A stretch of DNA of 64,000 bases from positions 744,001 through 808,000 of the forward strand of contig OZ245331.1 in NCBI GenBank assembly GCA_965226155.1. The letters are read 5' to 3'. The notes under the pieces are model-generated. The model saw only the letters and a list, made by a program, of their open reading frames with translations, did not search any database and was not told the origin of the DNA. Origin of the DNA: G965226155 sp965226155 (GTDB lineage Bacteria; Pseudomonadota; Gammaproteobacteria; Eutrophobiales; Eutrophobiaceae). The position numbers and the translations under genes were made by a program. Below are positions 1-8,169 of the stretch, one piece after another; position 1 is the stretch's first letter; every line of letters begins with the position of its first letter.

Positions 1-324
1 AACATAAGGAATATTTACACAGTTTCCGCAGTTATCATAAATCCAACCGTGATAGCAGCATTGAATCTGTTCCCCGAGCACTACTCCTTCATGCAGCGGT
101 ACCTGCCTGTGTGCACAACGGTTTTCAAGTGCGAACACCATTCCTGAATCCGTACGTACTAGGACGATAGGATCTCCGGCAAACGTTTTACCTATTGCTT
201 TGCCGGGTTTCAAGTCGATTGAACGGGCTAATGGATACCAATGATCAGGATGGATGCCAGTTTTCCTTAAATCACTGGTGTCTTGATTTTTTTCAGGTAT
301 TAGTTGTTCTACTGTACTTGACAT
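1..324 (-). CDS. Rieske 2Fe-2S oxygenase, N-terminal part (cut by window start)
   Basis: The reading frame starts at the ATG at 322-324 and runs off the left edge, giving 108 residues. It carries the Rieske cluster motif: CAHR near residue 71 and CCYHGW near residue 93, that is C-x-H and C-x2-H, which bind the 2Fe-2S centre. The preceding segment (HPDHWYPLARSIDLKPGK) is typical of the start of Rieske non-heme iron oxygenases, which hydroxylate or demethylate aromatic or related substrates using electrons from a reductase. The catalytic iron domain is outside the window, so the substrate cannot be inferred. Confidence 0.85.
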   Translation of the reverse strand, partial: MSSTVEQLIPEKNQDTSDLRKTGIHPDHWYPLARSIDLKPGKAIGKTFAGDPIVLVRTDSGMVFALENRCAHRQVPLHEGVVLGEQIQCCYHGWIYDNCGNCVNIPYV

Positions 325-436
325 AAAAGCCTACTATTTGTTGAGCAGCGGGATGAAATCATATCAGAAATCTATATCCAGCAATGCTCTTATATAAGGG
401 TCGAGTTTATTATTGTGAAATTGTACCGATTTTTCG

Positions 437-832
437 TTATATATCGCTGGATTTATCCTGCTTTAATATTGTCCCTAAATTTGAAAATGGCTTATGAGTT
501 GCAACCTGCGTTTGCTTCACACTCATTTGAGCACCGCCTCTTTTCAACTCTTCTTCATGTCGTGAATGCTCATTGTCATGGCAATACACGCATAATAATT
601 CCCAATTACTTCCATCTTCAGGATTATTATCATGGTTATGGTCCTTGTGGTGAACAGTTAACTCTTTTAAAGTTTTGCGAGTGAATTCACGGGCACAGCG
701 ACCGCAGATCCATGGATATAATTTCAGCGCCTGCTCACGGTACGAGTGATCACGCTTCTCGATGTCTTGCCTAGCCTCGGATATGACGCGGTCTAGCTTG
801 TCCTTGCCGGTTTGTGAATTACGTAGTGACAC
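437..832 (-). CDS. yajD: YajD-family HNH nuclease-like protein
   Basis: This 131-residue protein closely resembles the YajD family of HNH proteins. It has the zinc-binding pairs ICGRC (near residue 42) and CVYCH (near residue 81) around the HNH core TVHHKDHNHDNNPEDGSNW, where the tandem histidines and asparagine would bind the catalytic metal. The predicted start is a GTG at 832 with no clear Shine-Dalgarno sequence. The gene follows the LapA-like gene on the same strand, 16 bases away. Its role in the cell is not established; nuclease activity is inferred from the fold. Confidence 0.85.
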   Translation of the reverse strand: MSLRNSQTGKDKLDRVISEARQDIEKRDHSYREQALKLYPWICGRCAREFTRKTLKELTVHHKDHNHDNNPEDGSNWELLCVYCHDNEHSRHEEELKRGGAQMSVKQTQVATHKPFSNLGTILKQDKSSDI

Positions 833-848
833 TGTATTTCAAAAGTGA

Positions 849-1085
849 TCATTTTCCTTGCCTGAAAGACTTCAGGTTTATTACCGCCGCACCAAGAAGG
901 AACCCCGCCAGAAAAAATACAAATAGAATAAGTGCTCTCGGCAAGTTCATTTCCCATAATAAAAAAACGACGCTTACACTTTCAGAATTCTGTAATGCAA
1001 AAATGAGGACTAAGCTCAACAAAAAGAGGGCCAAACCTGACTTCAATTGACGTGAAAATCGTTCAGTGTGAATTTTTTCGACCAT
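849..1085 (-). CDS. LapA-like (DUF1049) small inner-membrane protein
   Basis: This 78-residue protein has a basic N-terminus and two hydrophobic segments, about residues 16-36 and 48-69. The sequence between them (ALQNSESVSVVFLLWE) fits the LapA/DUF1049 signature, in which ...QN...V.v.fl.w... follows the first membrane helix. In Escherichia coli, LapA acts with LapB in lipopolysaccharide assembly control. LapB is not nearby, so membership of that pathway is inferred from the family only. The start is the ATG at 1083-1085. Confidence 0.75.
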   Translation of the reverse strand: MVEKIHTERFSRQLKSGLALFLLSLVLIFALQNSESVSVVFLLWEMNLPRALILFVFFLAGFLLGAAVINLKSFRQGK

Positions 1086-1146
1086 GATAGAAATACCTGT
1101 TATGCCTAACTAATAGCATAGTCTAATACTTGCTTTGAAGTTGCTT

Positions 1147-2037
1147 TTAATTCAGACTGGAAAGGACTTTCTTGGTTGAATCACCAAACTCCGCCGGAGT
1201 TGGCACGATGGTGACACCGCATTTCCGCAATACCTCTACCTTCTCTTTTGCACTTTCACCAAAGCCAGAAATAATAGCTCCGGCATGCCCCATTCTGGTC
1301 CCCTTAGGTGCCGACAATCCTGCAATATAACCCAATAGCGGTTTTTTCATTTTTTCCTTGAAAAAGCGGGCAGCATCAACTTCCTGAGTACCGCCAATTT
1401 CACCAATCATTATGATTACTTTAGTCTCGGGATCATCTCCAAAAAGTTTAAGATGGTCAACAAATGAGCTCCCGAGGATAGTTGCACTTCCGACCCCGAC
1501 ACAGGTCGATACACCTATATCCATTGCGCTCAATTGTGAAGCGACCTCAAAGCCGAGTGTCCCAGAACGGGTGATAATACCAATATGCCCTTGCTTGAAT
1601 AAATATCCCGGCATCGTTCCCAACAACGCCCTACCGGGACTTATTACACCTGCACTGTTAGACCCCATCAATATCATCCGATGCTTTTCCTCAAAACTGC
1701 GTATATATCGCTTGACGCGCATCATGTCCTGAGCAGGGATTCCTTTAGTGACGCAAACACAATATTTGATTCCCGCATTGGCTGCTTCCATAATACTGTC
1801 TGCGGCGAATGCTACAGAGTCGAATATAATACTAGCCTCAGCGCCTATCTCATCAACTGCTTCTTTTACAGTATCGAACACAGGCAATTCAAGATGTGTC
1901 GTACCACCCTTCCCGGGTGTCACTCCTCCCACTACTTGCGTTTTATAGTCGATCATCCTACCGGCATGAAAGGTACCAGCTTCACCTGTCATTCCTTGTA
2001 CGATTACCTTCGTTTTGTTGTCGATAAGTATCGCCAT
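1147..2037 (-). CDS. sucD: Acyl-CoA ligase (succinate or malate-CoA ligase) alpha subunit
   Basis: This 296-residue protein has the CoA-binding N-terminal Rossmann domain (GMTGEAGTFH, GGVTPGKGGTTH) and the C-terminal ligase domain with the phosphorylated histidine in MGHAGAIISG. It would pair with the beta subunit encoded 9 bases upstream to make or cleave a dicarboxylyl-CoA coupled to ADP or ATP. The usual GPNCPG loop of SucD reads GSNSAG here, and the protein is clearly divergent from enterobacterial SucD. Because the beta subunit looks malate-CoA-ligase-like, this may be an MtkB-type subunit. No other TCA genes except icd lie nearby. Confidence 0.85.
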   Translation of the reverse strand: MAILIDNKTKVIVQGMTGEAGTFHAGRMIDYKTQVVGGVTPGKGGTTHLELPVFDTVKEAVDEIGAEASIIFDSVAFAADSIMEAANAGIKYCVCVTKGIPAQDMMRVKRYIRSFEEKHRMILMGSNSAGVISPGRALLGTMPGYLFKQGHIGIITRSGTLGFEVASQLSAMDIGVSTCVGVGSATILGSSFVDHLKLFGDDPETKVIIMIGEIGGTQEVDAARFFKEKMKKPLLGYIAGLSAPKGTRMGHAGAIISGFGESAKEKVEVLRKCGVTIVPTPAEFGDSTKKVLSSLN

Positions 2038-2046
2038 AGTACTGAT

Positions 2047-3222
2047 CTATTTGCCGGTATGCTCATGCCATGCAGCAACTGCTTTATCAGCTACATCACG
2101 TAATGAATCTGCCATGATGATAGGTAGTCCACATTCATTAATAATATGCTTGCCTTTCTTGGCGTTTGTCCCTGCTAACCTAGCAACTACCGGAATTTTA
2201 ATATTTTTCTTGCGGACCGCCTGGACTAATCCTTCGGCTATCCAGTCACATCGATTGGTCCCGGCAAATATATTGATTAATATCACCTCTACGTTTTTAT
2301 CTAATAAGATAAGGTTGATTGCCTTAATTACTTGATCTGGCAATGCTTCACCCCCGATATCAAGAAAGTTTGCAGGCTCTCCTCCTGCCAGATTAATCAT
2401 GTCCATCGTCGCCAATGCCAGACCGGTACCATTAATAATGCAGCCAATATTTCCATCCATAGCAACGTAGTTAAATCCGCGGTCTACGGCCTTTTCAGCG
2501 AGTGGATTTTCTTGGGTCTTGTCTCTTAAATCTGAAATACGCTGACGCCTAAACAATGCACTGTCATCGAAACTCATCTTGGCATCGAGCGCCATCAAAT
2601 GACCACCCTTAGTTATAGCTAGTGGATTGATTTCAACCATGGTAGCGTCGAGATCACGGAAGGCGCGATAACAACCAAGGATAGCTGTCACCGATTGTGT
2701 CAGCATGGATTTGTCGATGCCGAGTTTAAACGCTATCTCCCTTGCTTGGAAAGATTGCATCCCTACGGCAGGTTCGATTGCAATGCGAATGACAGATTCT
2801 GGCTGAGCTCTCAAAACTTCTTGTATATCCATGCCACCCTCACTAGACGCAATAACTACGACTTGCTCCATGGTACGGTCTAAGACAAAGCCGATATAAT
2901 ATTCACTGAGAACTTCATTTTCAGCTTCGACGTACAAACGGTGAACAACTCTGCCAACAGAGCCAGTTTGTTTAGTGATCAGTAGTTTACCCAGAAGCTC
3001 TTCAGAAGCGGTCAAGATCTCTTTGTCTGATTTGCAAAGTATAATTCCTCCTGCCGTACTCCGACCACACGAATGAATTTGTGCCTTAACGAACCAGCTT
3101 CCTCCACCGATTTCATTAGCTCGATAAACGGCCTGTTCCGGGCTGTATGCTAAGCCGCCGCGTGGAATATTTATCCCGAATTCCGAAAGGATTTCCTTTG
3201 CCTGGTATTCATGAATATTCAT
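2047..3222 (-). CDS. sucC: Acyl-CoA ligase beta subunit, resembling malate-CoA ligase MtkA
   Basis: This 391-residue protein has the ATP-grasp domain (NIHEYQAKEILSEFGI at the start) and the C-terminal ligase domain (ANFLDIGGEALPDQV). It is first in a two-gene operon with the alpha subunit. Two stretches differ from enterobacterial SucC and match, from memory, the malate-CoA ligase type: MALDAKMSFDDSALFRRQ, where SucC has a CLDGKLGADGNALFRQ-like sequence, and NIFAGTNRCDW, where SucC has NIFGGIVRCD. Many gammaproteobacteria carry this type annotated as succinyl-CoA ligase, so the substrate is left open. The start is the ATG at 3220-3222. Confidence 0.85.
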   Translation of the reverse strand: MNIHEYQAKEILSEFGINIPRGGLAYSPEQAVYRANEIGGGSWFVKAQIHSCGRSTAGGIILCKSDKEILTASEELLGKLLITKQTGSVGRVVHRLYVEAENEVLSEYYIGFVLDRTMEQVVVIASSEGGMDIQEVLRAQPESVIRIAIEPAVGMQSFQAREIAFKLGIDKSMLTQSVTAILGCYRAFRDLDATMVEINPLAITKGGHLMALDAKMSFDDSALFRRQRISDLRDKTQENPLAEKAVDRGFNYVAMDGNIGCIINGTGLALATMDMINLAGGEPANFLDIGGEALPDQVIKAINLILLDKNVEVILINIFAGTNRCDWIAEGLVQAVRKKNIKIPVVARLAGTNAKKGKHIINECGLPIIMADSLRDVADKAVAAWHEHTGK

Positions 3223-3302
3223 AATGTGCAGTATACAATAGCCACTACAAGAGGACAGTAGTCAAACGACTGTTATGCACTGACTATACAATAATTCAGC
3301 TT

Positions 3303-4505
3303 TTATTTCCCACCAGTCGCTTTTGATAAAGCTATTTCTAAATCATTGATAAGGTCATCGACTAATTCATGGCCGACAGAGAGCCTGATTAATTCATCAG
3401 TAATCCCGGTTTCAGCGCGCTGTTCTGCTGTCAATTTATGATGTGTGGTTGTCGCAGGATGCGTGATAGTACTTTTAGTATCTCCAAGATTTGCAGTAAT
3501 GGAGTAGATTGAAGTTGAATCAATAAGTCTCCATGCATTTTCTCTATCACCATCCACTTCGAAACTAACGATACCGCCGCTACCTGTTTGCTGTAATTTC
3601 GCAAGGTCATACTGCGGGTGGCTTTCGAGACCGGGATAGTAAACACGTTTAATGCCTTTTTGCTCAGACAACCAAACAGCGATTTTTATTGCATTGTCAC
3701 AATGAGCACGCATACGCAAATCAAGTGTCTCTAAACCTTTGAGAAAGACCCAGGCGTCAAATGGACTCATGCTAGGGCCGGCAGTACGTAGAAACTCAAA
3801 AATATTTTCGCCCAGTAATTTTTCAGGTCCGATAATTGCGCCACCGATACACCGCCCCTGCCCATCTAGGTATTTAGTTGCGGAATGGATAATAATGTCC
3901 GCCCCAAATCTAAACGGTTGTTGTAAGGCCGGCGTACAAAAACAATTATCCACTACGAGTAAACAGTTATTTTCATGTGCCAGATCTGCAAGACGTTTTA
4001 TGTCCGTTATCTCGGTTAACGGATTTGATGGCGTTTCTAGAAACAACAATTTTGTTTCCGGGCGAATAGCATCGGCCCACGCATCATAATCTGTCAATGG
4101 CACAAAGGTAGTTGAAAGGTTAAATTTATTAAAGATCTTGTTAAACAGGCTTATCGTTGTACCGAATATGCTTTTTGATGACACAATGCGATCACCTGAT
4201 TGCAACAATGCCATACAGGTTGTAAAGATGGCACTCATACCGGAAGACGTTCCTATACAGCGTTCCCCTCCTTCCATCGCAGCTAATCGCTGCTCAAACG
4301 TTCTAACTGTGGGGTTGGTAAATCTCGAATAGATATTGCCAGGCAGCTCATCGGCAAATCGTGCCGCTGCCTCAGCCGCATTTTCGAAGACGAAACTGGA
4401 ACTTAAAAAGATAGGTTCACAATTTTCGTTTTCATGTGTGCGCACATGGCCAGCACGCACTGCATGGGTCTGTTTACCATACTGGCTTTCGTCATATTTT
4501 CGCAT
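3303..4505 (-). CDS. metZ: O-succinylhomoserine sulfhydrylase
   Basis: This pyridoxal-phosphate enzyme of the Cys/Met metabolism family makes homocysteine from O-succinylhomoserine and sulfide. The PLP lysine lies in HSATKYLDGQGRCIGG, and the phosphate-binding region in GTSSGMSAIF. I chose the ATG at 4503-4505, giving 400 residues, because GGAG lies 9 bases upstream and MRKYDESQYGKQTHAVRAG is the normal family start. An upstream in-frame start at 4544 would add 13 residues without a good ribosome site. The SAM-II riboswitch upstream supports a methionine-pathway role and separates it from cystathionine lyases. Confidence 0.93.
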   Translation of the reverse strand: MRKYDESQYGKQTHAVRAGHVRTHENENCEPIFLSSSFVFENAAEAAARFADELPGNIYSRFTNPTVRTFEQRLAAMEGGERCIGTSSGMSAIFTTCMALLQSGDRIVSSKSIFGTTISLFNKIFNKFNLSTTFVPLTDYDAWADAIRPETKLLFLETPSNPLTEITDIKRLADLAHENNCLLVVDNCFCTPALQQPFRFGADIIIHSATKYLDGQGRCIGGAIIGPEKLLGENIFEFLRTAGPSMSPFDAWVFLKGLETLDLRMRAHCDNAIKIAVWLSEQKGIKRVYYPGLESHPQYDLAKLQQTGSGGIVSFEVDGDRENAWRLIDSTSIYSITANLGDTKSTITHPATTTHHKLTAEQRAETGITDELIRLSVGHELVDDLINDLEIALSKATGGK

Positions 4506-4594
4506 AACATTCACTCCAAGACCGATTAACACAACTTGCATCAAATTTTGTCTGTAACCGGATGTTGAACACGAGTTGCTTATATGCAGACATG

Positions 4595-4629
4595 AAAAAA
4601 CCCGCGTTCAGCATTTGCTAAAGCAGGTT
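4595..4629 (-). terminator. Rho-independent attenuator downstream of the SAM-II aptamer
   Basis: Read on the minus strand, AACCTGCTTTAGC pairs with GCTGAACGCGGGTT around a short AAAT loop, followed by a run of six U (plus-strand A at 4595-4600). It lies between the aptamer and metZ. The 5' arm contains CTTTAGC (4617-4623), which is perfectly complementary to GCTAAAG (4636-4642) inside the aptamer. Formation of the terminator and of that alternative hairpin are therefore mutually exclusive. Confidence 0.8.
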
Positions 4630-4633
4630 GGCG

Positions 4634-4688
4634 CTCTTTAGCGGTATTTATTTGGCGCCCGCAAGCTGATTATCAAATCGGCGCAGGC
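4634..4688 (-). promoter_or_regulatory. SAM-II riboswitch controlling metZ
   Basis: On the minus strand the order of elements matches the SAM-II (metA-motif) aptamer: P1 arm GCGCC (4680-4684), loop beginning GATTTGAT and containing AGCTTGC, P1 arm GGCGC (4655-4659), an A-rich linker CAAATAAATACC, then GCTAAAGAG (4634-4642). The crystallised Sargasso Sea SAM-II RNA has the same blocks: GAUUUAA, UUGCAAGCGCG, GAUAAAUG and GCUAAAAAGG. SAM-II folds as an H-type pseudoknot that binds S-adenosylmethionine, and its position before a methionine gene is the known context. In this copy it appears coupled to transcription termination. Confidence 0.88.
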
Positions 4689-4690
4689 AA

Positions 4691-4719
4691 ACAGTATTAG
4701 AAACTGTAGAATATGTCAA
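4691..4719 (-). promoter_or_regulatory. Sigma-70-type promoter for metZ leader
   Basis: On the minus strand TTGACA (plus 4714-4719) is followed after 17 bases by TACTGT (plus 4691-4696). The expected transcription start is near 4684, which is exactly the 5' base of the riboswitch P1 stem. The agreement between promoter spacing and aptamer start supports both calls. Confidence 0.65.
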
Positions 4720-4841
4720 TTACCGATGTAGTTGGTGATAGGGATTTTGCGTCTAATCGAGATTTCCGATCTTTTGCTGATGGTTGGTAAATACACTACT
4801 ATTTGTAGATTACAACGAAAACAAAGCTTAGGAGAAAAAGC

Positions 4842-6137
4842 GTGTCAACAGAAGGAAAAATATCGGCTGACGGTGCAAAAATTACAACTAAAAATGGCGT
4901 CCTCAATGTCCCGGATAACCCGATTATTCCATTTATCGAAGGAGATGGAATTGGACCTGATATCTGGAGTGCTGCCTGTCGTGTTATCGACGCTGCTGTT
5001 AGTAAGGCTTATGGAGATAATCGCAAAATCTATTGGAAGGAAGTCTTAGCTGGTAAGAAAGCCAATGATCTGACTGGATCGTGGCTGCCTGATGAAACAC
5101 TCGATGCATGCCGTGAATACATTGTCGCTATAAAAGGCCCGTTGACCACACCTATTAGCGACGGAATCAGGTCATTGAATGTTGCATTAAGACAGATCCT
5201 GGATCTGTATGTCTGTCTTCGGCCAGTACGCTGGTTTAACGGTGTTCCTTCTCCCACTAAGCGCCCTGAAGCAGTGAACATGGTGATCTTCAGAGAAAAT
5301 ACTGAAGATATTTATGCAGGGATAGAATTTGAAGCGGGATCAGCGGAAGTCGAAAAATTCATGAAGATGTTTGCAGAAACATTTCCCAAATATCACCAGA
5401 AAATCCGCTTTCCAAATACATCGGGGATAGGCATTAAACCTGTATCAAAAGAAGGAACCAGCCGTCTGGTACGAGCAGCAATCCGTTATGCCATTGATAA
5501 TGACCGTAAGAGTGTGACCTTCGTACACAAGGGTAATATCATGAAATTCACCGAAGGTGCATTCCGGAGCTGGGGTTATGACTTAGCTGACTTAGAGTTC
5601 TCTAATGAAACTTACAGCTGGAGTCAATGGGAAAGCACCAAAGCCAGCAAGGGATCTGATGATGCCAACAAGGAACAGGCTGAAGCGCTTGCAGCAGGAA
5701 AAATCTTAGTCAAAGATACGATAGCTGACATAACCTTGCAACAGGTGCTAACCCGACCAGAAGAATTTGATGTAATTGCAACACTGAATTTAAACGGTGA
5801 CTATTTGTCAGACGCACTTGCTGCACAGGTCGGCGGGATTGGAATTGCACCCGGTGGGAATATCAATTATGAAACCGGCCATGCAATCTTCGAGGCAACT
5901 CATGGTACTGCACCAAAGTATACCAACCTCGACAAGGTTAACCCTGGTTCACTGATCCTCTCTGGAGAAATGATGCTACGTTATTTAGGCTGGACGGAAG
6001 CTGCAGACCTAATTATTCAGAGCATGGATAAAACTATCGATGAGAAAATTGTTACCTATGACTTCGCTCGCCTTATGGATAATGCTAAAGAAGTTAAATG
6101 CAGTGAGTTCGGAGACGCCATAATTAACCATATGTAA
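4842..6137 (+). CDS. icd: NADP-dependent isocitrate dehydrogenase
   Basis: This 431-residue protein is a homodimeric bacterial-type isocitrate dehydrogenase producing 2-oxoglutarate, CO2 and NADPH. The substrate loop DGIRSLNVALRQ contains the serine that is phosphorylated in Escherichia coli. Metal and substrate residues lie in FRENTEDIYAG. The NADP determinants are conserved: HGTAPKY, DKVNPGS and TYDFARLM, equivalent to Lys344/Tyr345, Val351 and Tyr391/Arg395. The start is a GTG at 4842 with AGGAG eight bases before it. The gene is divergent from metZ, sharing the region 4720-4841. Confidence 0.96.
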   Translation: MSTEGKISADGAKITTKNGVLNVPDNPIIPFIEGDGIGPDIWSAACRVIDAAVSKAYGDNRKIYWKEVLAGKKANDLTGSWLPDETLDACREYIVAIKGPLTTPISDGIRSLNVALRQILDLYVCLRPVRWFNGVPSPTKRPEAVNMVIFRENTEDIYAGIEFEAGSAEVEKFMKMFAETFPKYHQKIRFPNTSGIGIKPVSKEGTSRLVRAAIRYAIDNDRKSVTFVHKGNIMKFTEGAFRSWGYDLADLEFSNETYSWSQWESTKASKGSDDANKEQAEALAAGKILVKDTIADITLQQVLTRPEEFDVIATLNLNGDYLSDALAAQVGGIGIAPGGNINYETGHAIFEATHGTAPKYTNLDKVNPGSLILSGEMMLRYLGWTEAADLIIQSMDKTIDEKIVTYDFARLMDNAKEVKCSEFGDAIINHM

Positions 6138-6222
6138 AAGCAAAACATTCATGACGAGAGTGATGCTCTGCCACACTCTCCGACCAGATAAAAAACCGTA
6201 GTATTATGCCAATGATGCAACA

Positions 6223-7266
6223 GTGACGACCATCTTCACCGATCCTAAAGTCATACTGATTATTATCAGTATTTTGGCAACCTCATGTAGTAAACCGTCA
6301 TCAACGCCCCATCATTCCATAAATGGTTTTACTATGGGGACGAGCTACTCAGTTCAAATCAACGCTAAAGGTAGTGCTAATCTGGATGACGAACTAACAA
6401 ACACTATTGAAGACATCCTCAACCAAGTCAACCAGAAGATGTCAACCTATATAGATGATTCAGAATTATCACAAATCAACAGTTCTACTAGTACAGAATG
6501 GTTGTCTGTTTCACAGGATCTCTATAATGTTATTAGCACTGCTAACACGATAAGTATCAAGACAGAAGGCGCATTTGATATAACTGTTGGACCGCTGGTA
6601 AATCAGTGGGGGTTTGGGCCAGAAGATCGTAACGAGATTATCCCGCCACCCGATTCGACAATTCAGATACTGTCTGAATACGTAGATTATAAACAATTAA
6701 ATTTGAGGCCCTCACCTCCCGAGATTCGCAAACTGAAAGCAGATATCAGTCTCGATCTATCAGGCATTGCAAAAGGATATGCCATCGACAAAATAGCAGA
6801 CTATCTGGAGCGAAACGGGTTTGAAAATTACATGATAGAGATTGGTGGAGAATTAAGGGCAAAAGGCTTTAATAACAGTGAGGAACTCTGGCGTATCGGT
6901 ATCGAAAAACCGCTTACCGAAGATCGCGAGGTTCACAAGATTATTCACTTAGACAATACTGCTATGGCTACATCAGGCGACTATCGAAATTTTTTCACTA
7001 TTAATGATGTCCGCTATTCACATGGAATTGACCCTAAAACGGGACACCCTGTATCTCATCAACTTGTTTCAGTCACTGTTCTAGATCCGTCAGCAATGGT
7101 TGCTGATGCACGTGCGACAGGCCTACTAGTAATGGGACCAGATGACGGCGTTAAACTGGCAGTAAGAGAAAACATTCCTGCGCTATTTATTATATCGTCT
7201 ACAAATGGCTACCTTGAGCAGTACACAGGTAATTTTAAGCATTTTGTTGTAATGCCGGGATCCTGA
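6223..7266 (+). CDS. apbE: ApbE-type FAD:protein FMN transferase (lipoprotein)
   Basis: This 347-residue protein has a hydrophobic N-terminus ending in the lipobox-like LATSC, so it is probably a periplasm-facing lipoprotein. The ApbE domain follows, with GTSYSVQI, the DLSGIAKGYAID motif and the metal-binding GDYRNFF / DPKTGHPV and DARATGLLVMG segments. ApbE attaches FMN to threonine of target proteins such as NqrB/NqrC or RnfG. No nqr or rnf genes are present in this window, so the target is unknown. The start is a GTG at 6223; the DUF3301 gene begins 2 bases after its stop. Confidence 0.9.
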   Translation: MTTIFTDPKVILIIISILATSCSKPSSTPHHSINGFTMGTSYSVQINAKGSANLDDELTNTIEDILNQVNQKMSTYIDDSELSQINSSTSTEWLSVSQDLYNVISTANTISIKTEGAFDITVGPLVNQWGFGPEDRNEIIPPPDSTIQILSEYVDYKQLNLRPSPPEIRKLKADISLDLSGIAKGYAIDKIADYLERNGFENYMIEIGGELRAKGFNNSEELWRIGIEKPLTEDREVHKIIHLDNTAMATSGDYRNFFTINDVRYSHGIDPKTGHPVSHQLVSVTVLDPSAMVADARATGLLVMGPDDGVKLAVRENIPALFIISSTNGYLEQYTGNFKHFVVMPGS

Positions 7267-7268
7267 CA

Positions 7269-7613
7269 TTGAATTCGATTTTGCTGTTGGGATTAATCAT
7301 TATTCTTGTATTGTTCTGGCATGAAAGTCTGCAAGTTCGCGAGTTTGTTACCAAACAATGTAAGATGATATGCGAACAAGCCGGGTTGCAGCTTCTGGAT
7401 CAGACCGTCGCTCTTGATACAATTTCATTTAGTTTTTCGAGAGCCGAGTTGTTCCATATAAATCGAGTTTATAAGTTTGAAGTCAGCCAGAACGGCGTCG
7501 ACAGGATAAATGGCTATCTATCGATGAAAGGAAAAACAATCGAGACTATTCAAACCATAACAGAAGATGGTGCCACAATCTTACATCAGTCCGGTCATAA
7601 ACAACTTCATTGA
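7269..7613 (+). CDS. DUF3301 family protein
   Basis: This 114-residue protein has one N-terminal membrane segment (SILLLGLIIILVLFWHESLQ), then a soluble domain with the family pattern of an early cysteine helix (KQCKMICEQAGLQLLDQTV) and a strand-rich region ending in YLSMKGKTIETIQ. The start is a TTG at 7269, two bases after apbE, so the two are probably translated together. The function of DUF3301 is not known. Linkage to apbE hints at a flavoprotein-maturation or membrane-redox context, which is inference only. Confidence 0.78.
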   Translation: MNSILLLGLIIILVLFWHESLQVREFVTKQCKMICEQAGLQLLDQTVALDTISFSFSRAELFHINRVYKFEVSQNGVDRINGYLSMKGKTIETIQTITEDGATILHQSGHKQLH

Positions 7614-7673
7614 CCGGTTTACCTTGTCAACACACTATACTGTAATAAAATATGGGTTTTACGGAGAAACTAT

Positions 7674-8156
7674 ATGCCATCATTTGATGTCGTCTCGAAA
7701 ATTGATACACACGAACTTACCAATGCCATTGACCAGGCAAACAGGGATATTTCTAATCGCTTCGATTTCAAAGGCACAAACTCAAAGATAGAACAAAAAG
7801 ATGAGCAGCTTACTTTAATTGCTCCATCAGAATTCCAAATAACACAGATCAAAGACATCTTGCATACTAAGCTGTCCAAACGGGGAATAGATGTACGTTG
7901 TTTGGATGCAGGCAAAATTACTGAAAGTAATAACGAAGCCAGACAAGAAATTGTTGTTCGTCAAGGAATCAATAAGGACCTAGCAAAAAAAATAGTTAAG
8001 ATAATTAAGGAGACAAAAATAAAAGTCCAAGGATCCATCCAGGGAGAACAAGTCAGGGTCACCGGAAAGAAAAGAGATGACTTGCAGAATGTGATAGAAC
8101 TATTAAAAAAACAGGAAATTGATCTCCCACTACAATTTGAAAATTTTAGAGACTAA
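7674..8156 (+). CDS. yajQ: YajQ family nucleotide-binding protein
   Basis: This 160-residue protein matches the YajQ family over its full length: MPSFDVVSKIDTHELTNAI at the start, RFDFKGT, the RGID and EARQEIVVRQGI segments, and QGEQVRVTGKKRDDLQ near the end. YajQ proteins have two RNA-recognition-like folds; a Xanthomonas member binds cyclic di-GMP and acts with a transcription factor. A broken diguanylate cyclase gene lies far away in this window (61.6-63.9 kb), so no local link is implied. Starts at the ATG at 7674 and lies 60 bases after DUF3301. Confidence 0.95.
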   Translation: MPSFDVVSKIDTHELTNAIDQANRDISNRFDFKGTNSKIEQKDEQLTLIAPSEFQITQIKDILHTKLSKRGIDVRCLDAGKITESNNEARQEIVVRQGINKDLAKKIVKIIKETKIKVQGSIQGEQVRVTGKKRDDLQNVIELLKKQEIDLPLQFENFRD

Positions 8157-8169
8157 AACTAATAACTAA

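Noticed and set aside
814..1050. A 78-residue plus-strand frame over the LapA-like gene
   Set aside because: It is the antisense of a better-supported gene and has no family features.
4732..5049. A 105-residue plus-strand frame overlapping the start of icd
   Set aside because: It overlaps a certain gene in another frame and has no family resemblance or ribosome site.
6156..6180. Inverted repeat GAGAGTG/CACTCTC after icd as a terminator
   Set aside because: The loop is long (11 bases) and no T-run follows, so a Rho-independent terminator is not supported.
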